The position numbers were made by a program, and so were the translations under genes. From Sphingomonas cremea (GTDB taxonomy: Bacteria; Pseudomonadota; Alphaproteobacteria; Sphingomonadales; Sphingomonadaceae), in assembly GCF_021502585.1 (NCBI RefSeq), contig NZ_JAKFGM010000002.1, positions 248,001-312,000 of the forward strand: a stretch of DNA of 64,000 nt, read 5' to 3'. The number at the start of each line of letters is the position of its first letter. Position 1 is the first letter of the stretch. Of this stretch, positions 27,155-37,487 are shown piece by piece. The notes beneath the pieces were generated by a model. That model made no database searches. It worked only from the letters and a program-made list of their open reading frames with translations, and was not told the origin of the DNA.

Positions 27155-27613
27155 ATGGGGCTTTCTGAATATCAGGGTTTCCTGGGCGCCGCCTATCTTT
27201 GGGTGAAGGCAGCTCACGTCACTTTCGTGATTTTCTGGATCGCTGGCCTGTTTATCGTTCCGCGCTATTACGTCCATCATCAGGCTGCGACGCCAGGATC
27301 GGCCGAGGACAGGGCTTGGATCGAGCGGGAGGACAAGGCTCGGACCATCATTCTCAATCCGGCGATGCTGATCGTCTGGGTGTTGGGTTTGATGCTCGCG
27401 ATACACCTCAACCTGTTCGGGACGCCATGGTTTCTGGCCAAGTTGTTCCTGGTGCTGATCCTCACGGCTTATCAGGGCTGGATCGGAAGCTACGGTCGCA
27501 AGCTGGCGAACGGCCACCGCGAGTTGGACGACAAAAAGCTTCGGTTGATGAACGAGGTGCCGGGCATCATCACCGCCCTGATCGTTGTTTTAGTAATCGT
27601 TCGCCCCTTCTAA
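27155..27613 (+). CDS. hemJ: protoporphyrinogen oxidase HemJ
   Basis: 152 aa with about four membrane segments: LWVKAAHVTFVIFWIAGLFI, then ILNPAMLIVWVLGLMLAIHL, WFLAKLFLVLILTAYQGWIG and IITALIVVLVIVRPF. The conserved His21 (WVKAAHV) and the PRYYVHH motif match HemJ (UPF0093), the heme-containing protoporphyrinogen IX oxidase of most alphaproteobacteria. It starts two bases after hemE, forming a heme operon. Confidence 0.9.
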   Translation: MGLSEYQGFLGAAYLWVKAAHVTFVIFWIAGLFIVPRYYVHHQAATPGSAEDRAWIEREDKARTIILNPAMLIVWVLGLMLAIHLNLFGTPWFLAKLFLVLILTAYQGWIGSYGRKLANGHRELDDKKLRLMNEVPGIITALIVVLVIVRPF

Positions 27614-27781
27614 GCCGTTGACTTCGCCCCTCTCGGCGACTTAAGCGCTAGATCAAGACGGCTGTATCGGCCCGATTTCCCATTCTCGCCGGTACGACCA
27701 TTTGCCCTGTCGTCCCCATTCACGGCGTCCTGCCGTTCGAGTTTCAAATTCCAAAATATTTTCGTTCGAAAGTTAATTTTC
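27614..27781 (+). promoter_or_regulatory. rho leader region
   Basis: 168 bp between hemJ and rho. It is pyrimidine-rich on the coding strand in the first two-thirds (for example TTGCCCTGTCGTCCCC), and A/T-rich just before rho, with no Shine-Dalgarno near the ATG. Rho autoregulates through its leader in other bacteria; a similar role here is inference. Confidence 0.4.
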
Positions 27782-29038
<1,257 letters not shown>

Positions 29039-29062
29039 CCGGACGCGGGCGTTCACCCGGTC

Positions 29063-29728
29063 GTGCTCTCCAGCCTCAACTTTTCCGCGGTATTCACTGC
29101 CTCCGGCCTTGCAAAGCTAGGCCAGATCATCGTCGGCGATCTGACGATGGCCGGCGACAATGTGGTCATCATGGGGTCGCTCGCTTCCGGCTTGCCGGAC
29201 AAGGACCGTCGAAGAGTGTTGATGCTCGGCGTCGGCATGGCGCTGGCTTTCCTCGTCACCTTTGCCTTGCTCGCCACGCAACTGTTGAAGATTACCGGCC
29301 TGGTGTTCGCTGGCGGCCTGCTGTTGCTGTGGGTTGCCTACAATATGTGGCAGGAGCTGCATCCGCGCCAACTCGTGGCAATCGATGATCCTTCGACCGT
29401 GGAAGTCGAGGGTATACCCGCAACGAAAACCTTCCTTCAGGCGGCGATCCAGATCACCATAGCCGACCTAAGCATGAGCCTCGACAACGTACTGCTGGTG
29501 GCGTCGATCGCGCGCGATAATCCCGCGCTGCTGGTCATCGGTCTCTGCTTTTCGGTGTTGTTCATGGGGCTGGCTGCCAATTATGTAGCCCGGCTGATCC
29601 AGCGCCACCACTGGATCAACTATATCGGGCTTGCCGTAATCCTCTATGTCGCGATCAACATGATTTTCGAGGGTTGGGTCGGCGGCGAGCATGTACTCGG
29701 CTTGAGAAACGCGCTCGGGTTCGCCTAA
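29063..29728 (+). CDS. TerC-family integral membrane protein (copy 1)
   Basis: 221 aa from GTG 29063. TerC signature GDLTMAGDNVVIMGSLASGL near the N-terminus, repeated in IADLSMSLDNVLLVASIARD, with acidic residues in membrane helices thought to bind metal ions. About seven membrane segments. The family exports or supplies Mn2+ or is linked to tellurite resistance. It lies 24 bp after rho and is followed by a paralogue. Confidence 0.88.
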   Translation: MLSSLNFSAVFTASGLAKLGQIIVGDLTMAGDNVVIMGSLASGLPDKDRRRVLMLGVGMALAFLVTFALLATQLLKITGLVFAGGLLLLWVAYNMWQELHPRQLVAIDDPSTVEVEGIPATKTFLQAAIQITIADLSMSLDNVLLVASIARDNPALLVIGLCFSVLFMGLAANYVARLIQRHHWINYIGLAVILYVAINMIFEGWVGGEHVLGLRNALGFA

Positions 29729-29791
29729 GCGGGAACAAATTCCGACGGACCGGCTTGGACCGGTAATCGCCACCGAGGACAGGGGGACAAA

Positions 29792-30517
29792 TTGTTCGAA
29801 CTGATGTTGACGACGCTTTCCGCCGTGTCGACGGGATTTGGCAGCCCGGCCGATATCTGGGCCGCGATAGTCAAGGATTTCGCCAACATTACCGAGCCGA
29901 CGGCATTTTCGGCTTTTGTGCAAGTGTTGATGATCGACCTGGTGCTGGCGGGGGACAACGCCATCGTGGTTGGCGCGCTTGCCGCCGGCCTGTCCGTCGA
30001 ACAGCGGCGCAAGGTTATCCTGATCGGCGTTCTGGCGGCGCTGGTTCTGCGCATCATCTTCGCGCTGATTGTGACGCAACTCCTGCAGATCATCGGCCTG
30101 ATCCTGGTCGGTGGCTTGTTGCTGCTTTGGGTCGCCTGGCGCATGTGGCGCGATCTTCGCCACGCAGGGGAATCGCCGGGGTCAGAGGAAATTGTTGGCG
30201 ACGAGCATTCGGGACTGCGGCCGGCTAAGAGCTTTGCCGGAGCGGTCTGGGCGGTTGCAGTTGCCGATGTGTCGATGAGCCTCGACAATGTTTTGGCGGT
30301 TGCCGGTGCGGCGCGCGATCATCCCGGGATCTTGATTGTCGGCCTGATCTTCGCGGTCGCCCTGATGGGCTTGGCCGCGAATCTGATTGCCCGCTACATC
30401 GAGCGCTATCGCTGGATCGCCTATGTGGGGCTGCTGGTGATCGTCTATGTAGCGTTCAAGATGATCTATGACGGCTGGATCCACCCCGAAGTCGGACTGG
30501 GCAGGCTCTTCGCCTGA
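29792..30517 (+). CDS. TerC-family integral membrane protein (copy 2)
   Basis: 241 aa from TTG 29792 with AGGGGGA upstream. The same pair of motifs: IDLVLAGDNAIVVGALAAGL and VADVSMSLDNVLAVAGAARD. Membrane helices include LIGVLAALVLRIIFALIVTQ and LVGLLLLWVAW-type stretches. It is clearly a paralogue of the preceding gene, probably a tandem duplication. Likely metal (Mn2+) handling; substrate not shown. Confidence 0.88.
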   Translation: MFELMLTTLSAVSTGFGSPADIWAAIVKDFANITEPTAFSAFVQVLMIDLVLAGDNAIVVGALAAGLSVEQRRKVILIGVLAALVLRIIFALIVTQLLQIIGLILVGGLLLLWVAWRMWRDLRHAGESPGSEEIVGDEHSGLRPAKSFAGAVWAVAVADVSMSLDNVLAVAGAARDHPGILIVGLIFAVALMGLAANLIARYIERYRWIAYVGLLVIVYVAFKMIYDGWIHPEVGLGRLFA

Positions 30518-30557
30518 ACGGTTGCGGATTACTCTAGCGACTGCGATTGCAGGCGGC

Positions 30558-31835
30558 GTGAGTTCAATTGATACGATTGTAGCCTTGTCGAGCGGCCGAC
30601 CGCCTGCGGCCATTGCCATCGTGCGCACCAGCGGGCCCGCGGCCTTCGCCGCCGCGGAAGCTATTGCCGGGAGTCTACCCGAACCACGTCAAGCCTCGCT
30701 ACGGCGGCTCATCGATCCACGGGACGGTTCGCTCATCGATGAGGCCTTGATACTTCGCTTCGATGGTGTTTTTAGCGCGACGGGCGAAAATACCGTGGAA
30801 TATCAATGTCATGGAGGTAGAGCGACGGTCGATGCGTTGATAAAAACATTGCTTTCCCACACCGGGGTCCGGATGGCGGAGCCCGGGGAGTTCACCCGCC
30901 GAGCGATGTCCAACGGCCGCATCGACTTAACCGAAGCAGAGGGGCTTGCCGACTTGCTTGCGGCTGAGACCGAGCTGCAGAGGCGCTCGGCCATGGCGCG
31001 CGCTGGCGGCGCGCTACGGGCACGTCTGGAGGATTGGCGTGACCGGTTGCTTGCTTTGTCGGCACGGACAGAAGTTGCGATCGATTACGCCGACGAGGAA
31101 GACGGAGAGTTCGATCTTGGGCTCATGCCCGATATCAAGCGACTTTCGGCCGAGATGGCCGAGCTCGTCGTTGCCCCCCGCGTCGAGCCAATGAGGGAAG
31201 GCGTACGGGTTGTCGTCGCAGGCCCGCCTAACGCCGGAAAATCTAGTTTGGTCAACGCTTTAGCACAATCTGAAAGAGCCATTGTCACGCCGATAGCTGG
31301 GACGACGCGTGATGTAATCGAGGTGCCGATTGCGATCGGGGGCGTACCATTCGTACTGGTGGACACAGCTGGACTGCGTGATTCGGACGATACCGTCGAA
31401 GCAATTGGAATTGACCGGGCGCGACATGAGGCGGGGCGAGCGGACTTACTGCTTTGGCTCGGCTCTCCAGGCGAGGCGCCGACCCACGATGAATTGATCC
31501 TCGTCTCGGCCAAGTCCGACCTGGCCGCCGACGGAGGTGAAGGCGTCCAAGTATCGGCGGTAACCGGAGAGGGTCTGGACGCCCTTACGGATTGCCTCAT
31601 GAATCGCGCTCGTCACCTTCTCCCTAAGGGAGATGAACTAGCTCTCGATCGGCGCCAACATGACCTTCTGGCCGACGGGCAAGCTGCGTTGGGCCGGGCA
31701 GTCGCGCTCAACGATGCGGTTTTGATCGCTGAAGAATTGCGAAATGCGCGCCTGGCTATTGATCGGATTTCGGGCAGGGCCGGTGTCGAGGATTTGCTTG
31801 ACGCGTTGTTTGGCCGATTCTGCCTCGGCAAATAG
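30558..31835 (+). CDS. mnmE: tRNA uridine-5-carboxymethylaminomethyl modification GTPase
   Basis: 425 aa from GTG 30558 (VSSIDTIVALSSGRPPAAIA). N-terminal formyl-THF-binding domain, helical domain, inserted GTPase with P-loop GPPNAGKSS near 222-230, then DTAGLRDSDDTVEAIGIDRA, and C-terminal FCLGK at 421-425. With MnmG it installs cmnm5 on wobble uridines. The G4 position reads AKSD rather than NKxD. The ribosome site is weak. Confidence 0.94.
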   Translation: MSSIDTIVALSSGRPPAAIAIVRTSGPAAFAAAEAIAGSLPEPRQASLRRLIDPRDGSLIDEALILRFDGVFSATGENTVEYQCHGGRATVDALIKTLLSHTGVRMAEPGEFTRRAMSNGRIDLTEAEGLADLLAAETELQRRSAMARAGGALRARLEDWRDRLLALSARTEVAIDYADEEDGEFDLGLMPDIKRLSAEMAELVVAPRVEPMREGVRVVVAGPPNAGKSSLVNALAQSERAIVTPIAGTTRDVIEVPIAIGGVPFVLVDTAGLRDSDDTVEAIGIDRARHEAGRADLLLWLGSPGEAPTHDELILVSAKSDLAADGGEGVQVSAVTGEGLDALTDCLMNRARHLLPKGDELALDRRQHDLLADGQAALGRAVALNDAVLIAEELRNARLAIDRISGRAGVEDLLDALFGRFCLGK

Positions 31836-31841
31836 ATAGAC

Positions 31842-31857
31842 AGTTTCACGTGAAACA
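31842..31857. other. parS: parS centromere site 1
   Basis: AGTTTCACGTGAAACA matches the ParB site TGTTTCACGTGAAACA at 15 of 16 positions. It lies in the 65 bp gap between mnmE and mnmG, about 5.8 kb from the putative origin and 2.5 kb before parA. Confidence 0.93.
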
Positions 31858-31900
31858 TCTCTGCGTTGAATGGGCAATGCACTGCCTGTAATGGCAGGCG

Positions 31901-33703
31901 ATGTTCGACGTATTGGTCATCGGCGGCGGTCATGCCGGATGCGAAGCGGCTTGCGCGGCCGCGCGCCGGGGCGCGCGCGTCGCGTTGCTGACGTTCCGCG
32001 CCGACGATCTCGGCCAAATGTCCTGTAATCCGTCGATCGGAGGCGTGGGCAAGGGACATTTGGTGCGCGAAGTGGACGCGATGGGCGGAATCATGGCGCG
32101 CGCCGCCGACTGCGCCGCGATACACCGCCGGATGCTCAACGCCAGCAAGGGTAGCGCAGTGCGCGGACCCCGCGTTCAGGCCGATCGGCGTCTCTATCGC
32201 CGCGCGGTTGCCGACTTGGTCGTAAGGTCAAACGTAACGCTCATTGAGGGCGAAGCGGTGGCGCTGCGGCAGGTTGGAAGCGTTGTTGGCGGCATCGAAA
32301 TTGCCGACGGGACGACGATTGGAGCCAAGGCAGTCGTGCTGACCACCGGGACATTTCTCGGAGCGACGATGTTTCGAGGCGAAGAGCGTTGGACCGGTGG
32401 CCGGCAGGGCGGCCAAGCAGCGACAGCTTTGGGCGCGCAGATCCGAGAGCTTGGTCTTGCTCAGGGGCGCCTCAAGACTGGGACGCCACCGCGGTTGGAC
32501 GGGCGCACGATAGATTGGTCGCGAACCGTTGCGCAGCCAAGCGATCGCATGCCCTGGACGATGGGCCTGCGAGCGAACCCGACTGCCCAGCCGCAACTCA
32601 GTTGTGCGATAACACGCACAAATCAGCGAAGTCATGACGTCATTCGTAAGAGTTTGGGTCGATCGCCGTTGTTCGCGGGGGCAATCGAAGGCCGAGGACC
32701 TCGCTATTGCCCATCGATAGAGGACAAGGTCCATCGGTTTGGCGATCGCGATGGCCACCAGATTTTCCTGGAACCTGAGGGCCTCGATACGTCGCTTGTC
32801 TATCCAAACGGAATTTCAACTTCGCTACCGGGCGACGTCCAAATAGAGTTGGTGCGCAGCATAGAGGGCCTTGAGCGAGCTGAGATCGTTCAACCGGGCT
32901 ATGCGGTCGAATATGAATATGCCGACCCACGCCGGCTTGAACCGACGTTTCAACACCGGGAAATGTCTGGATTATTCTTCGCCGGTCAGCTCAATGGGAC
33001 GACCGGCTACGAGGAAGCGGCCGCTCAAGGGTTAGTTGCAGGGCTTAACGCAGCTGCGGTTGCACTCAGCGTTGCCGCGGTCCGTTTCGATCGGGGCGCT
33101 AGCTATATTGGAGTGTTGGCCGATGACCTTACATTGCAGGGCGTCAGCGAACCGTATCGCATGCTAACGGCGCGTTCTGAGTATCGCCTGCATCTTCGCG
33201 CCGACAACGCAGTTTCTCGCTTGGGCCCATTGGCATTGGAGCTGGGTGTCCTCGACTCAGAACAGGAAGCATTGGTTCGCCACCGCCTTGAAGCGAAGGT
33301 TCAGGCGGCGGGCGAGCTAGAGGTTCGGGTGATCGGAAGCGAGCTCGGACTCGACGATACCGCGCGCAAGCCGCTGTCCGAGTGGGTAAGGCGTGAAGAT
33401 GCAAGCGCGTCCGTCCGTGCGATGCTTGGCCACATCGCGGCAATCGATGAAGCAATCGATGACGCCATTTACGCGCCCTACCTGACGCGTCAAAAGGACG
33501 AGCTAGCGGCGCGCTCCCGCGATTGTGAGCTCGCGATCCCTATTAGTTTCGAGTTCGACCGGGTCCCGGGGCTTTCGACTGAAATGCGCGAAAGGCTTGA
33601 GCAAGCTGGGCCTGCGGATATCGACCAGGCGTCCCGCGTCCCCGGTATCACGCCTGCGGCCTTGTCTGCCTTGCATTTCGCTTTGATGCGAAACGCCGCA
33701 TGA
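31901..33703 (+). CDS. mnmG: tRNA uridine-5-carboxymethylaminomethyl synthesis enzyme MnmG
   Basis: 600 aa. FAD-binding Rossmann motif GGGHAGCEAACAAARRGARV at about 8-27, then LGQMSCNPSIGGVGKGHLVR and QADRRLYRRAV. C-terminal GidA domain near ASRVPGITPAALSALHFAL. FAD partner of MnmE. Full length for an alphaproteobacterial GidA. Its stop overlaps rsmG by four bases (ATGA). Confidence 0.96.
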   Translation: MFDVLVIGGGHAGCEAACAAARRGARVALLTFRADDLGQMSCNPSIGGVGKGHLVREVDAMGGIMARAADCAAIHRRMLNASKGSAVRGPRVQADRRLYRRAVADLVVRSNVTLIEGEAVALRQVGSVVGGIEIADGTTIGAKAVVLTTGTFLGATMFRGEERWTGGRQGGQAATALGAQIRELGLAQGRLKTGTPPRLDGRTIDWSRTVAQPSDRMPWTMGLRANPTAQPQLSCAITRTNQRSHDVIRKSLGRSPLFAGAIEGRGPRYCPSIEDKVHRFGDRDGHQIFLEPEGLDTSLVYPNGISTSLPGDVQIELVRSIEGLERAEIVQPGYAVEYEYADPRRLEPTFQHREMSGLFFAGQLNGTTGYEEAAAQGLVAGLNAAAVALSVAAVRFDRGASYIGVLADDLTLQGVSEPYRMLTARSEYRLHLRADNAVSRLGPLALELGVLDSEQEALVRHRLEAKVQAAGELEVRVIGSELGLDDTARKPLSEWVRREDASASVRAMLGHIAAIDEAIDDAIYAPYLTRQKDELAARSRDCELAIPISFEFDRVPGLSTEMRERLEQAGPADIDQASRVPGITPAALSALHFALMRNAA

Positions 33704-34314
33704 TCGAAGTGCTGAGCGCGGCGGCGAACCGCGACGTTTCACGTGAAACATTTGAACGTCTCCGAGCTTATGCGGACCTTTTGCTTGCCGAGAATAATAG
33801 GCAAAATCTGATCGCACCGAAGAGCATTCCCGACCTTTGGAACCGCCATATCCTCGATGGCGCCCAGCTTCTCGGCGTGGCGCAAGGGGGAGGGAGTTGG
33901 TGCGATATCGGATCTGGCCCCGGGCTGCCCGGCTTGGTGATCGCCATCCTCGGCGGGACGCCCATGACCCTTGTCGAGCCGCGCCGGCTTCGTGCCGACT
34001 TTCTTCGCGGCGCAATCGAGCATCTTGGTCTGGAACACGTGGCGGTGGAGGAGCGCAGGGTCGAACGACTCTCGGGCCAGTTCGACTTTATCACCGCTCG
34101 AGCCGTGGCGCGGCTGGAACGACTGTTCGGCATGGCGTGTCATTTGGCCCACGCTGAAACGAAATGGATCCTGCCTAAGGGCGAATCGGCAAAATCGGAA
34201 CTGGATGAGGCGCGCGCGACGTGGCAGGGTGAGTTCTGCCTGGTACCGAGCCAGACACATAGTGGAGCGGCAATAGTCGTTGCCAAAAATGTCCAGCGGA
34301 GGGGGAAGCAATGA
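33700..34314 (+). CDS. rsmG: 16S rRNA (guanine527-N7)-methyltransferase
   Basis: 204 aa. N-terminal DVSRETFERLRAYADLLLAE, NLIAPKSIPDLWNRHILDGA, and the SAM site WCDIGSGPGLPGLVIAILGG. It methylates G527 of 16S rRNA. The DVSRET codons contain a parS site. Overlaps parA start (ATGA). Confidence 0.95.
   Translation: MIEVLSAAANRDVSRETFERLRAYADLLLAENNRQNLIAPKSIPDLWNRHILDGAQLLGVAQGGGSWCDIGSGPGLPGLVIAILGGTPMTLVEPRRLRADFLRGAIEHLGLEHVAVEERRVERLSGQFDFITARAVARLERLFGMACHLAHAETKWILPKGESAKSELDEARATWQGEFCLVPSQTHSGAAIVVAKNVQRRGKQ
33735..33750. other. parS: parS centromere site 2, inside rsmG
   Basis: CGTTTCACGTGAAACA matches the parS consensus at 15 of 16 positions. It lies within rsmG, where it is read as part of Asp-Val-Ser-Arg-Glu-Thr. 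Confidence 0.93.
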
Positions 34315-35096
34315 TCCGCGTCGCAGTGGCCAATCAGAAGGGCGGGGTCGGCAAGACCACTACCGCTATAAACCTGGCGACGGCGTTGGCGGCAATCGGC
34401 TGGAAAGTGGTCCTGATCGACCTTGACCCGCAGGGCAATGCCTCCACCGGTCTTGGCGTTGGCCAGGCAGCTCGCGAACATTCGAGCTATGACGTTCTCC
34501 TGGGCGAGACCAGCATCGTCGAGGCTGCGGTCGCGACCAAGGTTCCGCGACTCGATCTTGTGCCAGCGACGGTCGACTTGTCGGGTGCCGAAGTCGAGTT
34601 GGTGGGGATGGACGACCGCACTCATCGACTGGCGCAGGCTTTCGACGAAGTGCCGGAGGGGCGCTGGGACATTTGTCTGCTCGACTGCCCGCCATCACTC
34701 GGTTTGTTGACGGTCAACGCGCTGGTGGCGTCACGTCAGTTACTCGTGCCGTTACAGTGTGAATTCTTTGCGCTTGAGGGTCTAAGCCAGCTCCTGCAGA
34801 CGGTGGAGCGCATTCGATTGGCCTTCAATCCTGAGCTATCGATCCTTGGCGTTGCGCTTACGATGTTCGATCGGCGCAACAACCTGTCGCAGCAGGTATC
34901 CGAAGACGTGCGATCCTGTCTCGGAAGTGCCGTGTTCGACACGGTTGTGCCGCGCAACGTGCGGCTGTCAGAAGCGCCAAGCCATGGCTTGCCGGCATTG
35001 ATCTATGACCTGAAGTGCCCGGGATCCGAGGCCTATATCAAGCTCGCCCGTGAAATCATTACGCGCTTGCCGCGTTTCGCACTGGAGGCCGCATGA
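34311..35096 (+). CDS. parA: chromosome partitioning ATPase ParA
   Basis: 261 aa. Deviant Walker A KGGVGKTT at 10-17, VLIDLDPQGNASTGLG, and LLDCPPSLGLLTVNALVASR. C-terminal helix as in chromosomal ParA/Soj. It forms an ATP-dependent gradient on the nucleoid that moves ParB-parS complexes. Overlaps rsmG and parB by four bases each. Confidence 0.97.
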   Translation: MIRVAVANQKGGVGKTTTAINLATALAAIGWKVVLIDLDPQGNASTGLGVGQAAREHSSYDVLLGETSIVEAAVATKVPRLDLVPATVDLSGAEVELVGMDDRTHRLAQAFDEVPEGRWDICLLDCPPSLGLLTVNALVASRQLLVPLQCEFFALEGLSQLLQTVERIRLAFNPELSILGVALTMFDRRNNLSQQVSEDVRSCLGSAVFDTVVPRNVRLSEAPSHGLPALIYDLKCPGSEAYIKLAREIITRLPRFALEAA

Positions 35097-35977
35097 AGAA
35101 AGCCACCGGATTGGGGCGGGGCCTAAGCGCGTTGATCGATGAGGCGGTTCGGCCGGCGAAGGCGAGCACATCGCCTTCGGCTGACGGTGTAAGGGCGATT
35201 GAAATCGGCCGAATTCGGCCGAATCCATCGCAACCTCGCCAACATTTTGATAAGCAGGCGATCGACGAACTCGCGGCTTCTATAGCCGAACGTGGCGTGC
35301 TTCAGCCGATCCTCGTCCGCGTAAGTGGCGATGGTTTTGAACTCATTGCCGGTGAGCGGCGATGGCGCGCGGCGCAAAAAGCACGTTTGCATGAGATTCC
35401 TGCGCTAATCCGCGAGGTAAATGAGGAATCGAGCGCTGAGATAGCTCTAATCGAGAATATCCAGCGCGAAGATCTCAATGCGATCGAGGAAGCCGAGGCA
35501 TACCGGCAGTTGATCGGTCGATATGGCCACAGCCAGGAGGTGATCGGGAAACTTGTCGGAAAGTCGCGCAGTCACGTCGCGAATCTTTTGCGGCTGCTCG
35601 ATCTGCCCGAAGCAGTGCGCTTAATGCTGCTGCGAGGCGATATCAGTATGGGGCACGCTCGCGCCGTCGCGACTGCGCCGGATCCCGAAGCCTTGGCGCT
35701 GCAGATCGTAGATGGCGATTTGTCGGTCCGCCAGGCGGAACATTTGGCAAAGAAAGTCCGGCCTGGCCCAGGTCATGACATTGGCCGTGCATCGGCCCGC
35801 AACGCCGCTCGCCCCATGGACGCCGACCTTTCGGCCCTCGAGCGCCAGTTGAGCGATCTCCTGGGATTAAGGGTCAAGGTTAGCCATGGAAAGAGCGGTG
35901 GCTCGGTATCATTACACTATAGCACGCTCGATCAACTCGACCTGATCTGCCAGCGCCTGAGCGGCGAACCAATTTAG
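35093..35977 (+). CDS. parB: chromosome partitioning protein ParB
   Basis: 294 aa. N-terminal KATGLGRGLSALIDEAVRPA (ParA-stimulating region), CTP-binding box with GERRWRAAQKARLHEIPALI, ENIQREDLNAIEEAEAYRQL, and the helix-turn-helix GKSRSHVANLLRLLDLPEAV. C-terminal dimerisation domain. It binds the two parS sites nearby and spreads as a CTP-dependent clamp. Stop overlaps convergent holA. Confidence 0.97.
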   Translation: MKKATGLGRGLSALIDEAVRPAKASTSPSADGVRAIEIGRIRPNPSQPRQHFDKQAIDELAASIAERGVLQPILVRVSGDGFELIAGERRWRAAQKARLHEIPALIREVNEESSAEIALIENIQREDLNAIEEAEAYRQLIGRYGHSQEVIGKLVGKSRSHVANLLRLLDLPEAVRLMLLRGDISMGHARAVATAPDPEALALQIVDGDLSVRQAEHLAKKVRPGPGHDIGRASARNAARPMDADLSALERQLSDLLGLRVKVSHGKSGGSVSLHYSTLDQLDLICQRLSGEPI

Positions 35978-36996
35978 CCTTTCTGTCGCGCCGCTCGAGC
36001 CAGGGTCACCAGCATCTCACCAAGCGCCGCCTCGTCGGATAGCGGGCGCAGCATGATCTGGCGTTCGAGCGCCGACACCCGCGCCGCAGCTTCTGTGAGC
36101 CGCTCCGCCGACCAAACCGACAAAAGCCGCTGAATTAGCGGTTTATCTTTCCAGAACAGAGACTTGCCCATTGACGTCATGACGCTATCGACGCTCTGAC
36201 CCTGCTCCACGCGAGCGCGCAACGGAGCCAGCATCAGCAAACGACGCTGAAGCGAGCGAAGCACGGGAATCGCCTCGCTTCCACCGCTTGGCAATCGACC
36301 TAGCTCGTCGATCAACTCGTTCATCCGCCCGGCCAACGCCAGATCGCCCAGTCGCATAACATCGGCTTCAGCAGAATCGGCGCCCAGCAAGTCAAGCGTC
36401 TCTTGGTCGAGATCGCAGGGATTTGCCGTATCCGCGCCAAGATAAAGCGCGAACTTGCCCAACTCCTGAGCCGCAATAGCCTGGTTATTGGAAGTGGCCC
36501 CGGCGATCCGCTGGGCAATGGCCGGCATGATCCGCAGACCATTCTTCCGTCCCAGTTCAATCACGACTCTCTCCATGTCGCGCCCCTCCGGAACATAAGA
36601 GCAATGAGCCAGCGCAGCCGGATGAGCTTCGGCTAGCTTCAGCAACGCAGAGGTCTTTCGGATAGAGCCGGCCAGCGCCACCACCGCGCTTTCGCTGGCC
36701 GGTGCATCGAGCAAGGCGCCAACACCTTCGGCAATTTCGTCGCCAGCGGGCTCGACCCATATGGCGCGCTTTCCGCCGAACAGCGCCATTGCACCGGCCT
36801 CATCGGCCAGGGCGGCCGGGTCCGCCTTGATCGATTGACCAAGGACGATGAATTTCTCTGCGTCACCGAGCCCCTTCAGCAGCTGCATAGCAAGAGCGCG
36901 CGATCCGGCCTCGTCGGGGCCATGGAATAAATAAAAGCGAATCTTTGGATCGGGTCGCTCCAGCGCGCTCGCTAGGCTGGCCTTGACGGCTTTCAT
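35974..36996 (-). CDS. holA: DNA polymerase III delta subunit
   Basis: 340 aa. Sequence KIRFYLFHGPDEAGSRALAM, then GGKRAIWVEPAGDEIAEGVG and SNNQAIAAQELGKFALYLGA match the delta clamp-loader subunit, which opens the beta clamp. Co-oriented with lptE and leuS; its start overlaps the lptE stop by four bases, as in many proteobacteria. Confidence 0.92.
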   Translation of the reverse strand: MKAVKASLASALERPDPKIRFYLFHGPDEAGSRALAMQLLKGLGDAEKFIVLGQSIKADPAALADEAGAMALFGGKRAIWVEPAGDEIAEGVGALLDAPASESAVVALAGSIRKTSALLKLAEAHPAALAHCSYVPEGRDMERVVIELGRKNGLRIMPAIAQRIAGATSNNQAIAAQELGKFALYLGADTANPCDLDQETLDLLGADSAEADVMRLGDLALAGRMNELIDELGRLPSGGSEAIPVLRSLQRRLLMLAPLRARVEQGQSVDSVMTSMGKSLFWKDKPLIQRLLSVWSAERLTEAAARVSALERQIMLRPLSDEAALGEMLVTLARAARQKG

Positions 36997-37487
36997 TGCC
37001 CCGAAGCGCGGTTGCGGACGTAAAGTGAGATACGCGAAACCATCTGGTCGGCGATCACCGTCGCAAGCCTTTCCTGCGCTGTCTGCTCAGCCGCTACCGT
37101 CGCATATTCTGAGCTCACCACATCAATGCCGGCGTCAGAACCGGCGGTAGCATCCAGCACGACTTCCCCGGTCCCAATCTCCACCAGCCGATAGCGTGCA
37201 CGCAACGTGCGGCGTTCGCGGGTGGTGGTGCTGTCCCCGCGAATTCCGAATGCGATCAAATTGTCGTCAAGCTCCACTTCGAGCCGAAAGACGGGATTGG
37301 TGGCTTCGCCGCCCATCCGGTCGACCAGCGCGTTTCGCACCAGCCATCCCGCTCGCTCCGGGATCGGCGCCACCTGAACGGCGCTAAGCCCGCTTGCCAC
37401 CTGCCCCGACGATCCACCGGCATACATTGGCTTAAGCCCGCAGGCCCCGAGAGCTAGCATCATCGCCAAGGCAAGCGCGCGGATCAT
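36993..37487 (-). CDS. lptE: LPS-assembly lipoprotein LptE
   Basis: 164 aa. Lipoprotein signal with lipobox LGAC, Cys16, then [20 protein letters not shown], typical of alphaproteobacterial LptE. It plugs the LptD barrel in the outer membrane. Its ATG overlaps the leuS stop by four bases. The rest of the Lpt bridge found here (lptC-lptA-lptB) is at 55-57 kb. Confidence 0.9.
   Translation of the reverse strand: MIRALALAMMLALGACGLKPMYAGGSSGQVASGLSAVQVAPIPERAGWLVRNALVDRMGGEATNPVFRLEVELDDNLIAFGIRGDSTTTRERRTLRARYRLVEIGTGEVVLDATAGSDAGIDVVSSEYATVAAEQTAQERLATVIADQMVSRISLYVRNRASGQ

Noticed and set aside
34030-34045. CACGTG in rsmG as a third parS
   Set aside because: Flanks do not match the parS arms.
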